Of a DNA stretch of 40,446 nt, positions 32,615 through 40,446 are shown piece after piece. This DNA is from an uncultured Bacteroides sp. Its GTDB lineage: Bacteria > Bacteroidota > Bacteroidia > Bacteroidales > Bacteroidaceae. The notes under the pieces were generated by a model that worked only from the letters and a program-made list of their open reading frames with translations, made no database searches and was not told where the DNA came from. Location of the stretch: NCBI GenBank assembly GCA_949289345.1, contig CASENS010000125.1, forward strand, positions 1 to 40,446, in the 5' to 3' direction. The translations under genes and the position numbers were made by a program. The number at the start of each line of letters is the position of its first letter. The first letter of the stretch is position 1.

Positions 32615-35600
32615 TCTGCAATGTCACACCCATCAGCCCAATTACCACTTCGTTGGAAACAGTTTTGAGTGTTAGGTGTGAAAGTTCCTTCGTTGCATCC
32701 AGCGGCATTTCCAACAGGACAGCCGCTCCGCCATCTACTATGCGCATGACTCCCGGAAAGCCTAATTCTTCGGCCAGGCGGCTGCTGACCCGTCCGGTTT
32801 TGAGATGCAAGCGATACAAAGGAGGCAATCCACGGTCGAAAGCCTTACCGTCTTCAAAGAACAACTGTTCGATAGGTGGCCAATTATCGGGATTGATTAA
32901 GGACAGAATGTCGCACGAACCGTCCGCATAATACACTTTCACCACACCGTTTTCTATATGACATTGCATGTGATTTGTACTGCCTGCCATCAACAGATAG
33001 GCCCGCGACGCTTTTCCTTGCAACTTCACCGAAAGGCTGTCCGGATAGTTGTCCCACAAGGAAGTAAAAGCTATATTGTTTCCCTTGGCGGGAGTACGAA
33101 AAGGAATGCCCAACGACGTCTGCACTACACCATTCTTGGACGAAGCACGCAAACCGCTGTCGTCTACGATGGCCGTTTGCAGCGGATGACACCATTCGCC
33201 GATGCCTTGCACAGGAAGCTGCAAGGTCGTATAAGGAGAACGTGGAGACAAGTATTGGTTTTGGAAGATGTCGGTCACTGATGCATTGAATGCCTGATCC
33301 ATAACTACCGGAAAACAAGCCGAGGAATTGACATGGACAAACTGTGGAGGAGCGGCTTCCTTCTCCAAGGATTGAGGCTCGTCTACCAACGTCCACCAGT
33401 GCATGTCGCCCTGTGTCATCCTAGCAAAGCGGAATGCACCTACCTGTTTCTTTTCGCCGGTTTTGGAAGCGGAAGTCAAATCCCCTTCCCAAACAACCTC
33501 CAACCGACAAGTCGCACCCGCATCGATCGGCGCCGTAACGGATAAGCAAGGGCGTTCGATGGCATCTTCCACCAACGTCCATTGGGTCGGTTTTCCATTT
33601 ATCGTCAAACTCTTCACTCGCGAGCCTTTGGCGGGAAAACGCAATTCCAAGGTGTGGACAGCTGACAGGCGGTGAGTCACACTATAGACCGATGTTGAAC
33701 CTTGAGTTTCAAAACTAAAGTCGATGTCCGGCGTATGGAGGGAAGCATAGTTCCATGAGTGGGGGAAACCGGGACGTACAAGCAAGCGCCCATTCAATGC
33801 GTCGGGCAGAATACCGTACAGGCCTTGAATGAACACTCGTGAGGCTACTCCGATGGGATCGCCGAAGTCACGGTAGCACTCGCCACGGGCTGCGTCATAG
33901 AAACTGATTTGTCCGAAGTTTGCAGGACTTTCACCCAAATACATGCCATCAAGTACTGAACTTTTTAACAGTCTGAAGCCTTCATCAGCCCGTCCTGCCT
34001 GAAAATAAGCCAATGCCATATGCATCACCTCGGCAGAGGCCACGTTATTAATACTCCAGGCGTAAGGCATCCAGTTGGTGGTGGAGATGATGGAATATCC
34101 TTCGGAGGCAGGCAGTCCTTCCGCTATAACCGGAATGTGGGGAATGTTACAATCTACATAACGGGTAGCCAAGTAAGCCTGAAAAGCATCGGCCACATCG
34201 CTGTCCAGTGCATGGTAGATGGTCCATACGCCTGCATTTTCGTGCAAGCGCTTGTGCCCCATGAAGTCCTGGAACTCCGCCCAGTGTCCTTTATCATCCA
34301 ACCACAAGCGTTCATTCAGTCCTTTCAGTATTTTAGTTGCCTCTTCTTGATAGGGTGTGGGATCTTCTCCAATTTTTTCGGCGATAAGAGCGGCCAGCTT
34401 GTTGGCACGATAGTTGTAGGACGATGAATGCGTAACAGCGCCACTGTTATAATAAAGCGCGTCACTGGCCCAAATGCAGGCATATGCGTCGTATAGTCCG
34501 TCATCGTCCGGGTCGAAGTTACGCTTTTCCCATTTCAGATGCGACTTCAGCACCGGCCACATCTGGCGGGCATAATTTAGGTCACCTGTCCAGCAAAAGT
34601 GCCACAACAACTCATCAATGTAGCACAAGTTCATGTCATAGTGGTGCATTTGGTCATTGCGATGCGGGGTACGGCAGATGTATCCATTGCTATACATCGG
34701 TGTGCCCCACTTTTTGACACTTCTTGCCAAAGCTAATGCGGAGTCCTGTGCGGGGTGGGGGATAGTATTGGGAACATCGGTCACTTGGCTGGCAGCATAA
34801 TTGTCAAAATGCATCCGTGCACGGTCGTGCCAACCTAAAGCATCACCTGTATAAGCAGCACGCCAACCGGACAGGGGCATGCGCCAACCTATCGCCCCAT
34901 GCAACCACACTTCTTCCGTCCCCCAGATGCCATCGGCTGCCACTGTTAATGCGCCTCCCAAGCCGTTGAAGTAAGGGTCTGGTGTAGTGAAACGGATGCG
35001 TTCGGCCAATGCTTTACGTTGCTTCTCTGCCTCATTAAAACGGGTGTTATCAGATAGACGTACCAGTTTTTGGTCTTGAAAACAGAGGTAGAGTGGAACG
35101 GTGTCCAAAGCAAAGTCTGCTTTTTGCAGGTATTTCCCGTCAGCAGAAGGCTCGAAACAGCCGGGAGGGTCGGCTCCCATGTCCCCATTGCGGGACAGTT
35201 TTTTGATGCGGATGTCGGATACGATGGCTTCTAATGTGCAACTTTCGGGCAAACATCCGCTGATACGCCACAAAGCAGCTTCGGCATCTTGGGCAGCCAA
35301 GGTTTCTATCGTAAGTCGGCTATTTGCTCCCCAGCGCGGGTCTTTTAACTGATAGTCGCGTCTGCCGGGTATATAACGTGCTTCGCACCAAGAGGTGGAA
35401 TCCAATGGGATGCTTGTTCCGTCGGCTAAGCGGATAACAAAGCGGATATTACGGCTGTTATTTTTTTCGTATGTGGCGAAGATGGGACGGTCGCTTGTCT
35501 CCAGTCGCCAAGCTGTGTGACCACCATAGAGGGCCCGCGTGTAGCGGTTCTTCCCGTTGACACAGACCCAACTGTCGCCGTCGGGCAGGTATTGCAAGGC

Positions 35601-35741
35601 ACGCGGCGTACCCCGCTTGTGGTCGTTGTAGGATATGGATTCGATACGATCTCCCGCCTTCTTGGGCTGGTGGTCAAATACTCCTTGTGCGAGGACAGGG
35701 CTGCACAGGGCAAGCATACTTAAAAACAAGGTTGTTTTCAT
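32610..35741 (-). CDS. Large exported six-hairpin glycosidase-like protein (DUF4450-like)
   Basis: From the ATG at 35741 (1043 residues) there is a signal peptide MKTTLFLSMLALCSPVLA. Residues ~20-230 look like a beta-sandwich. Residues ~260-660 read as an (alpha/alpha)6 barrel (GGALTVAADGIWG, GWRMPLSGWRAAYTGDALGW, MNLCYIDELLWHFCWTGD, DDDGLYDAYACIWASDALYY, ENAGVWTIYHALD), and beta-rich domains follow. It resembles proteins I know as DUF4450 from Bacteroides carbohydrate loci; that label is from memory. Acidic residues in WASDALYY/DAYAC could be catalytic. It would act on glycan in the periplasm, next to another glycosidase-like lipoprotein and SusD. The substrate is unknown. Confidence 0.75.
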   Translation of the reverse strand: MKTTLFLSMLALCSPVLAQGVFDHQPKKAGDRIESISYNDHKRGTPRALQYLPDGDSWVCVNGKNRYTRALYGGHTAWRLETSDRPIFATYEKNNSRNIRFVIRLADGTSIPLDSTSWCEARYIPGRRDYQLKDPRWGANSRLTIETLAAQDAEAALWRISGCLPESCTLEAIVSDIRIKKLSRNGDMGADPPGCFEPSADGKYLQKADFALDTVPLYLCFQDQKLVRLSDNTRFNEAEKQRKALAERIRFTTPDPYFNGLGGALTVAADGIWGTEEVWLHGAIGWRMPLSGWRAAYTGDALGWHDRARMHFDNYAASQVTDVPNTIPHPAQDSALALARSVKKWGTPMYSNGYICRTPHRNDQMHHYDMNLCYIDELLWHFCWTGDLNYARQMWPVLKSHLKWEKRNFDPDDDGLYDAYACIWASDALYYNSGAVTHSSSYNYRANKLAALIAEKIGEDPTPYQEEATKILKGLNERLWLDDKGHWAEFQDFMGHKRLHENAGVWTIYHALDSDVADAFQAYLATRYVDCNIPHIPVIAEGLPASEGYSIISTTNWMPYAWSINNVASAEVMHMALAYFQAGRADEGFRLLKSSVLDGMYLGESPANFGQISFYDAARGECYRDFGDPIGVASRVFIQGLYGILPDALNGRLLVRPGFPHSWNYASLHTPDIDFSFETQGSTSVYSVTHRLSAVHTLELRFPAKGSRVKSLTINGKPTQWTLVEDAIERPCLSVTAPIDAGATCRLEVVWEGDLTSASKTGEKKQVGAFRFARMTQGDMHWWTLVDEPQSLEKEAAPPQFVHVNSSACFPVVMDQAFNASVTDIFQNQYLSPRSPYTTLQLPVQGIGEWCHPLQTAIVDDSGLRASSKNGVVQTSLGIPFRTPAKGNNIAFTSLWDNYPDSLSVKLQGKASRAYLLMAGSTNHMQCHIENGVVKVYYADGSCDILSLINPDNWPPIEQLFFEDGKAFDRGLPPLYRLHLKTGRVSSRLAEELGFPGVMRIVDGGAAVLLEMPLDATKELSHLTLKTVSNEVVIGLMGVTLQK

Positions 35742-35894
35742 GTTCATTATAAATAGATAGTTGGTATTAGTAATATCATTTGATGGGAGCAAAGGTAAGA
35801 TTAAATAAAAGTATTCAGTTCCTTTGTTAAAGGAAAAAGAACGTAATCGTTTACGTAATATATAATAATATGGTATATATTTTCACCGGTATGT

Positions 35895-36130
35895 GATGGT
35901 GTACCCACCCTCTTCTCGTAGGGTGTACCCACCCTTGCCTAGTAGGGGGTACCCACCCTTGCCTAGTAGGGGGTACCCACCCTTGCCTAGTAGGGTGTAC
36001 CCACCCTTGCCTAGTAGGGTGTACCCACCCTTGCCTAATAGGGGGTACCCACCCTTGCCTAGTAGGGGGTACCCACCCTTGCTTAATAGGGGGTACCCAC
36101 CACAGCCTACTGTGGTGTACCCACCCTATT
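35895..36130. repeat. Ten-copy 24-bp tandem hairpin array
   Basis: The word GTACCCACC begins at 35901 and then every 24 bp (35925, 35949, 35973, 35997, 36021, 36045, 36069, 36093, 36117). The usual unit is GTACCCACCCTTGCC then TAGTAGGGK. In several copies CACCCT pairs with AGGGTG across an 8-nt loop. The ninth copy has different arms, CACCACAG CCTA CTGTGGTG, still perfectly complementary. The array fills the gap between the stop of the glycosidase-like lipoprotein gene and the leader of the DUF4450-like gene. All frames through it are open because 24 is a multiple of three, so the reading frames there are not evidence of a protein. The rest of the gap (35742-35890) is AT-rich, with a candidate -7 TACCTTTG (complement of 35790-35797). 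Confidence 0.9.
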
Positions 36131-36153
36131 TAAATTTATCAATTGCCCCCAGG

Positions 36154-38268
36154 TTACGGCATCGGCTTCAAGCCTTCCCAACGGACATCCCAGGTACCGT
36201 CTTTGGGGAAACCGGGGTTCTGCACCTCGCAACCGTCCCAACCGGCACACATCAGGGCGACGGCTGTCAGCAGACCGCCATTACCCGGCAGGTAGCAACG
36301 CAAGCGGCTGTCCTGATAGTTGTGTCCGTTCTTTAGGTAGGTATTGGTCCGTTTGTCCATTAGCAAAGCGCCTACCGCTTTTTCGGGTTCGCCCATACGG
36401 GTGGCGTTCATGGCCGTCATGGGATAATCCCATCCCCATGTTTTACCCCAGTTCCAATTGTCCCATATCCAGTGGAGCGTATTCTTCATGTAATCTTCGC
36501 GTATCAACTTGTTCATAGGCAGGATACCTACGGAACCCAGCACAGCCATGTGGTCGCTGGTAAAACGGATGTCCTTGTACGTGTCCGTGGCATCTTCCGA
36601 GGCTAAGTAAAGGCCATCCTCATTATAGGCCAGGGGCGAAAGCTTGTCTATCAGCTCATCCCATTGAAGGTTACGTTGCATGCCGGCACGCTCGCGCCAC
36701 TGTTGCGCCACCTGCATGGCGTAGTGCCAATAGGACACTTCGAAAGGCGGGTTGACAGTCGTTGCCGCACGCAATGTTTCTTGTGCCGGAATGCAGCCTT
36801 TCAAGATGTAACGTCCACCCATATCGTCATACGTGGCGAAGGAGTACATAAAAGCGGCTGTCTCTTGCACCAGATTGTTGTATTTCTGAATAATTTCCTG
36901 TGAAGGGTTGGCCCGGTAGAGCAGTTCGGCCAGGTAAATGAAGTGTGGTTGCTGCCAGATGAGGAACGAACCTACGTTGGAGGGAGCCTCCTGTCCGCTG
37001 GGATCGGTCATTTTCATCCAGCGTATGCCTTTGAAACCTTGGCGGCGGGCTATCTCGCGCGCCACAGGTTCCACGGTTTCATACCACTGCAGCGTACGGT
37101 TCAGCAAGTCTTCGTGCCCCCATAAAGCCTGCCAAGACTGATGCCACCAAATCATCTCCAGATGGAACTTGCCAAACCAGGAGTTGTAAGTCAGTCCTGT
37201 TTCCTGCGGAGGCATGCTGCCTGCGCATTGGATGGCGAGCAAGTATTGGGAAAGGACTATGCGACGTTCCAGTTCGACGGCACGCGGGTCAGTGCAATGT
37301 GAGAAATCTACTGCACCTCCGTTCTTCCAGAAGTTTCTCCAGTAAGTGGCTGAGGCTTCGGCGGTCTCGGCATAAACGGGAAACGTTTTGGCTGTGGGTG
37401 CTTCCGCCAAAAACTCGCAGGCAAAGGCCAATGTGTCTTCTTCCGGTGTCAGTACCCAATAGTTACGTTCCTTCTCTGCAAAATGGGCTTTTCCTTCCCA
37501 ATGTACCGCTACATAATAGGTAGTCTCGTCTAACGTACGTTTTAACACCGCGCTTTGTGTATCTTGGCTAAGGAGTTCCGTATGGTGCTTGTCGTTGGCA
37601 TTCCAATCGCAAGCATCATCGGCATGTTGTCCGGTAGGATAGGGAAAATGGAGTTTGATGCCAGTGTGGGCTTGGTCCGATACCATGGCGGCAATCATAT
37701 CCTGCCTCGGATGGCAGACAGTCTGCACCCGATAGTCCGTTCCGTTTACTCGGAAACAGCTTGTTATTTGTCCTTTCCACATATCAAGCGTCTGGTTTAC
37801 ATCCGTCACGTCTTCAAGTGTCACATCATTTCCTAATTCCAAGCCTACGATGCCTAAATGCAGTCGATGTGGGTTTTCGCGTAGCCAGTTGGCGGCATCA
37901 TGCGGACGTCCCGGTTCCTTGAACTGACAAGCATAGAGTTCTTTATGCCCTCGACCGAAATCATATGCTTTCAAAGCATCCTCCGGCTTGTAGTTTTGCG
38001 GATTGGCAAAACTGTGCCAGCCCCATTGACTTTGTGTGCCCAAAGGTACTCCCTTGGAATAACGTTCGGGAAAAGTCTGCAAGCCTGTCACGTCTACAGT
38101 AAAGGCGAACTGCCCATTGCCGACTGATAGGGAAGCCAATGAGTCGAAAGACTCAACATGCGGATTATTGCGCGTCACCAGCGCTTCACGATCTATCGGG
38201 TTTTGCATCTCTGTTGAGCCACACGCTGTCAATAGCAAGGCAAAAACTGAATAGAGCACTTTTTTCAT
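36154..38268 (-). CDS. Glycoside hydrolase-like lipoprotein (six-hairpin type)
   Basis: From the ATG at 38268 (704 residues) the protein is a lipoprotein (MKKVLYSVFALLLTACGS, Cys17). The N-terminal ~270 residues, beginning SLSVGNGQFAFTVDVTGLQ, form a beta-sandwich as in GH65/GH95-type enzymes. The remainder is an (alpha/alpha)6 barrel with TYNSWFGKFHLEMIWWHQSW, WDNWNWGKTWGWDYPMTAM and CYLPGNGGLLTAVALMCAG. Clan GH-L-like architecture is inferred; the exact GH family is not certain. A candidate -7 TATATTTG lies upstream (complement of 38299-38306), after the susD terminator, so it may have its own promoter. It would trim oligosaccharides in the periplasm or at the surface. Confidence 0.75.
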   Translation of the reverse strand: MKKVLYSVFALLLTACGSTEMQNPIDREALVTRNNPHVESFDSLASLSVGNGQFAFTVDVTGLQTFPERYSKGVPLGTQSQWGWHSFANPQNYKPEDALKAYDFGRGHKELYACQFKEPGRPHDAANWLRENPHRLHLGIVGLELGNDVTLEDVTDVNQTLDMWKGQITSCFRVNGTDYRVQTVCHPRQDMIAAMVSDQAHTGIKLHFPYPTGQHADDACDWNANDKHHTELLSQDTQSAVLKRTLDETTYYVAVHWEGKAHFAEKERNYWVLTPEEDTLAFACEFLAEAPTAKTFPVYAETAEASATYWRNFWKNGGAVDFSHCTDPRAVELERRIVLSQYLLAIQCAGSMPPQETGLTYNSWFGKFHLEMIWWHQSWQALWGHEDLLNRTLQWYETVEPVAREIARRQGFKGIRWMKMTDPSGQEAPSNVGSFLIWQQPHFIYLAELLYRANPSQEIIQKYNNLVQETAAFMYSFATYDDMGGRYILKGCIPAQETLRAATTVNPPFEVSYWHYAMQVAQQWRERAGMQRNLQWDELIDKLSPLAYNEDGLYLASEDATDTYKDIRFTSDHMAVLGSVGILPMNKLIREDYMKNTLHWIWDNWNWGKTWGWDYPMTAMNATRMGEPEKAVGALLMDKRTNTYLKNGHNYQDSRLRCYLPGNGGLLTAVALMCAGWDGCEVQNPGFPKDGTWDVRWEGLKPMP

Positions 38269-38463
38269 GATAATCAATATAAAGTTAATAAATTGATGCA
38301 AATATAGCGATAAATATTCAGATGTTACTATTTATTTTGGCCGCAACATTGCGGAATATGCTTTTCACCCCATCACTCTATACCTATGAAATCTTTGCAG
38401 TACTGATGTTACCCCTTCACACCTTTTATGTGACAAGGCGTGAAGATAGTTCCGGGCGCTCAT

Positions 38464-38500
38464 AAAAAAAGGAGACCGCCACACGATTGCGGCAGTCTCC
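38464..38500 (-). terminator. Intrinsic terminator after susD
   Basis: On the minus strand GGAGACTGCCGC pairs with GCGGTCTCC (38471-38500), with a bulged base and a loop of about 8 nt, followed by seven T (complement of 38464-38470). It is about 40 nt after the susD stop. Confidence 0.85.
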
Positions 38501-38540
38501 TTCATTTACGCTAAACTAACCTATGTTTACACAGACAACA

Positions 38541-40073
38541 TCAATACCCGGGATTATTTTCCCAAGAAGTATGAATATTCATGACTGTCAACGGAATAGG
38601 CAACAACATATCTTTCACCGTCGGATCACTTGCCCCCATCAAAGAAACATGGTTGTAGTGATCGGAGAAAGCTTTCAATGTCGACACAAAAGTATCCTCA
38701 CCCATACGCACCAAGTCAAAGTAACGTTTTCCTTCACCTAAGAACTCGCAACGGCGTTCGTACATGATGTCATCCATTGTAGGATTGTGATCTAAAACTG
38801 CTACACCGGCTCTTGCACGAATCGCGTCGACCCATTCTTTGGCCTGGGCAGCCTTGCCATTGTTCACCAGCGCCTCGGCATACAGTAAGTACGCATCTGC
38901 CGGACGCAGGATGGGGAAGTTCAACGGATAGTCGTTCCATGCCTTGATGGTATTATTCGTATTGTCTTTGATTAAGAATTTCTTAATGATGTCACGGTCT
39001 TCCCAATTCAGCGGATCCTCTTCTGGCGTAGCGCCATGATCCAGACTTGTCCAATAGCCTTGCATGACGGTCACATCCAGACGGATGTCGTTGGCCGCTT
39101 TCATGGAATTAATCAAGAGGGAATCCACGCGGAAGTCCTGCCCTTGTGTGGTAAAACCGGAATAAGCCCATTCGGGGAATGGAGTAGAACTTGAACTACC
39201 CACTGTAGTAAAGGACGGATAAGATGACCCCAAACCTTGATTACCGGAAGCAAACTGTACGGAGAAAATGTCCCACGTATTTTCTTGGTTCAAGTCAAAA
39301 ATATCGGCAAAATTGGGAGCGAAACGTGCCTTCACGTCATTCATGATAGGAGCCAGTGTTTCCTCGGCCTTGGCATAGGCGGTGTTGTCATACAACGGGT
39401 AGCAAGCCATGGTTACATAAACTTCGCCCAATAAACATTTGGCCGCTATGGAACCTACCCGGCCTGCTTCTTCACCACTATAGAACGGTTCGAGGTTACT
39501 GCCTGCGTACTCCAAGTCGGAAATAATCAGCGCATAAGCATCTTCGATTGGTTGACGCTCCATAGTTTTGGCTTCCTCGCTGGAAACGACATGATCCAAC
39601 ACCGGTTGAGGACCGTAAGCGCGTATTAAGTCGAAATAAGCCAATGCGCGCAAAAAACGAGCCTCGGCACGGTAACGCGTATATTCTTCCGGAGCTTTCT
39701 CCAAGAGCGTGTTGGCATCGTTCACCATCTGATAGAGACGAGCATAAATGGTTTGGTTCAACCCCGTTACATCCGTCACATGGAAGGTGCGCATATCCGC
39801 CTGGTCGCGTTGCGCATTGGCCAGTGTAGCATAATACAGGTTGTCCGAACGGCTTTCGGCAGCCTGCCAATACATGTCGGTAGGATAATCCGTATTTGTC
39901 CCGTTGCGTCCCAAGCGGGCATAGATACCTACCACGGCCTGTTGCATCTCATATTCAGTAGTATAGAATTCGTCGGCCGTATTATTTTCCACAGGAGTTA
40001 TGTCTATTAAATCGCTGCACGAAGACAATGTACAAGCGGCAATTCCGACAGCTATATATAAAAGTTTTTTCAT
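38541..40073 (-). CDS. SusD/RagB family glycan-binding lipoprotein
   Basis: A 510-residue surface lipoprotein (lipobox LSSC, Cys19; then SDLIDITPVENNTADEFYTTE, the typical SusD beginning). TPR-like helices cover the first half (RFLRALAYFDLIRAYGPQP) and the C-terminal part has RPADAYLLYAEALVNNGK and ERRCEFLGEGKRYFDLVRMG. SusD proteins cap the SusC channel and bind the target glycan. It lies 13 nt downstream of the susC fragment. As susC is broken by an insertion, susD may now be expressed poorly or from a promoter in the insertion. Confidence 0.95.
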   Translation of the reverse strand: MKKLLYIAVGIAACTLSSCSDLIDITPVENNTADEFYTTEYEMQQAVVGIYARLGRNGTNTDYPTDMYWQAAESRSDNLYYATLANAQRDQADMRTFHVTDVTGLNQTIYARLYQMVNDANTLLEKAPEEYTRYRAEARFLRALAYFDLIRAYGPQPVLDHVVSSEEAKTMERQPIEDAYALIISDLEYAGSNLEPFYSGEEAGRVGSIAAKCLLGEVYVTMACYPLYDNTAYAKAEETLAPIMNDVKARFAPNFADIFDLNQENTWDIFSVQFASGNQGLGSSYPSFTTVGSSSSTPFPEWAYSGFTTQGQDFRVDSLLINSMKAANDIRLDVTVMQGYWTSLDHGATPEEDPLNWEDRDIIKKFLIKDNTNNTIKAWNDYPLNFPILRPADAYLLYAEALVNNGKAAQAKEWVDAIRARAGVAVLDHNPTMDDIMYERRCEFLGEGKRYFDLVRMGEDTFVSTLKAFSDHYNHVSLMGASDPTVKDMLLPIPLTVMNIHTSWENNPGY

Positions 40074-40086
40074 AATCTCAGCTATT

Positions 40087-40317
40087 TTAGAAAGTTAAAT
40101 TAAAACCAAATGAGAACGTACGTGCCTGCGGATAAGCTCCCCAGTCAGAAGAAGCATTATCTTGCGTGGCGGCTTCGGGAGAGAAGCCCGGATCGTAGTT
40201 ATCCCACATAAATACATTGTCGCACGATACATAGACACGTGCCTTGCTGATGATATTGTTGGGCTTGAACGGGATGGTGTAACCAATCGTTATGTTTTTG
40301 ATGCGTATATAGTCGCC
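40087..40317 (-). pseudogene. C-terminal end of a SusC/TonB-dependent receptor, interrupted
   Basis: The minus-strand frame ending in TAA (40087-40089) reads GDYIRIKNITIGYTIPFK, then ARVYVSCDNVFMWDNYDPGF and ends AYPQARTFSFGFNLTF, the classical last beta-strands of a SusC outer-membrane receptor. About 77 codons are present. Going upstream the frame meets a stop codon (TAA, complement of about 40343-40345) inside sequence that encodes a transposase end in another frame, so the receptor is cut by an insertion near 40315-40330. The remainder of the gene should lie beyond the far end of the element, outside the window. Confidence 0.85.
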
Positions 40318-40319
40318 CC

Positions 40320-40446
40320 TTAAAAAGAGCCCATTTGCGGGATATTACGCATAAACAGTATCCCGCAGATATTTTCAATAAGTGACAAAAGAGTCCTCAT
40401 TGCTCTTTTGAAGTTGTATGCAGCGGCGGCTAAAAGCAGGTTGACG
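40320..40446 (-). mobile_element. End of an insertion sequence with transposase C-terminus (IS5-like)
   Basis: In the frame whose TAA is the complement of 40320-40322 the translation is VNLLLAAAAYNFKRAMRTLL, then SLIENICGILFMRNIPQMGSF. The N-LLL-AA-AYN pattern is the C-terminal helix of DDE transposases of the IS4/IS5 group. The stop codon lies within a few bases of the receptor sequence, so the terminal repeat probably contains it. The family assignment is tentative because only 41 residues are visible, and the target duplication cannot be seen. Confidence 0.8.

Noticed and set aside
35895-36130. CRISPR array
   Set aside because: The repeats are directly tandem with no unique spacers, and there are no cas genes.
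35893-36336. Open frame on the + strand with repeated YPPLPSRG peptide
   Set aside because: The frame is open because the tandem repeat unit is 24 bp. It runs antisense into the glycosidase gene, has no promoter, and the non-repeat part has no protein-like pattern.
40095-40286. 63-codon frame on the minus strand at the right end
   Set aside because: Out of frame with the clear SusC C-terminal sequence that covers the same bases.

Overview
The window looks like chromosome of a gut Bacteroides/Phocaeicola species. Supporting signs are a SusC/SusD pair, fimbrillin-type lipoproteins, promoters of the Bacteroides type (TTTG, about 19 nt, TAnnTTTG), almost no Shine-Dalgarno sequences, an N-succinylornithine-type carbamoyltransferase, and a membrane pyrophosphatase whose signature residues fall at the Bacteroides vulgatus positions. 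This is inference from protein and promoter character; no database was searched.

Layout, left to right. 1-1433: a promoter with a 14-bp operator-like dyad fires leftward out of the window, followed by efp (-) and rpmH (+). 1455-6444: a compact rightward operon holds a PASTA membrane protein, an RluD-type pseudouridine synthase, ddl, an acyltransferase, a NigD-like lipoprotein and a rhodanese lipoprotein. 6555-9593 (-): a fused proB-proA gene and a succinylornithine carbamoyltransferase (proline and arginine synthesis). 9830-10926 (+): a YbjQ-family protein and a lipoprotein. 11280-17052 (-): two tandem fimbrillin/FISUMP lipoproteins and an ABC-F ATPase, with a clear promoter. 17226-21845 (-): a cysE, RlmL-like methyltransferase and DPP IV-like peptidase operon. 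21901-25176 (-): a flavin-binding Nim-like protein and a Na+,H+-pyrophosphatase. 25383-26549 (-): tRNA-Lys, a frameshifted small membrane protein and a GNAT acetyltransferase. 27120-31571 (-): an ECF sigma/anti-sigma pair, argB, speA and aroK. 31865-32595 (+): a truncated Phd-type antitoxin start coupled by ATGA to an RNase H. 32610-40446 (-): the end of a polysaccharide utilization locus with two six-hairpin-type glycosidase-like proteins, SusD, and the last ~77 codons of SusC, cut off by the end of an insertion sequence.

Most of the window is housekeeping metabolism. The less ordinary content lies in (i) the ProB-ProA fusion, (ii) a SusC gene broken by an IS at the right edge, (iii) a homopolymer frameshift in a small membrane protein, (iv) an antitoxin remnant joined to RNase H, and (v) intergenic DNA: a ten-copy 24-bp hairpin array, two three-copy arrays with an exact 22-bp period, shared palindromes just after stop codons, and dyads laid over promoters. 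I did not find a convincing new defence or mobile system. The phased intergenic arrays are the best candidates for something undescribed.
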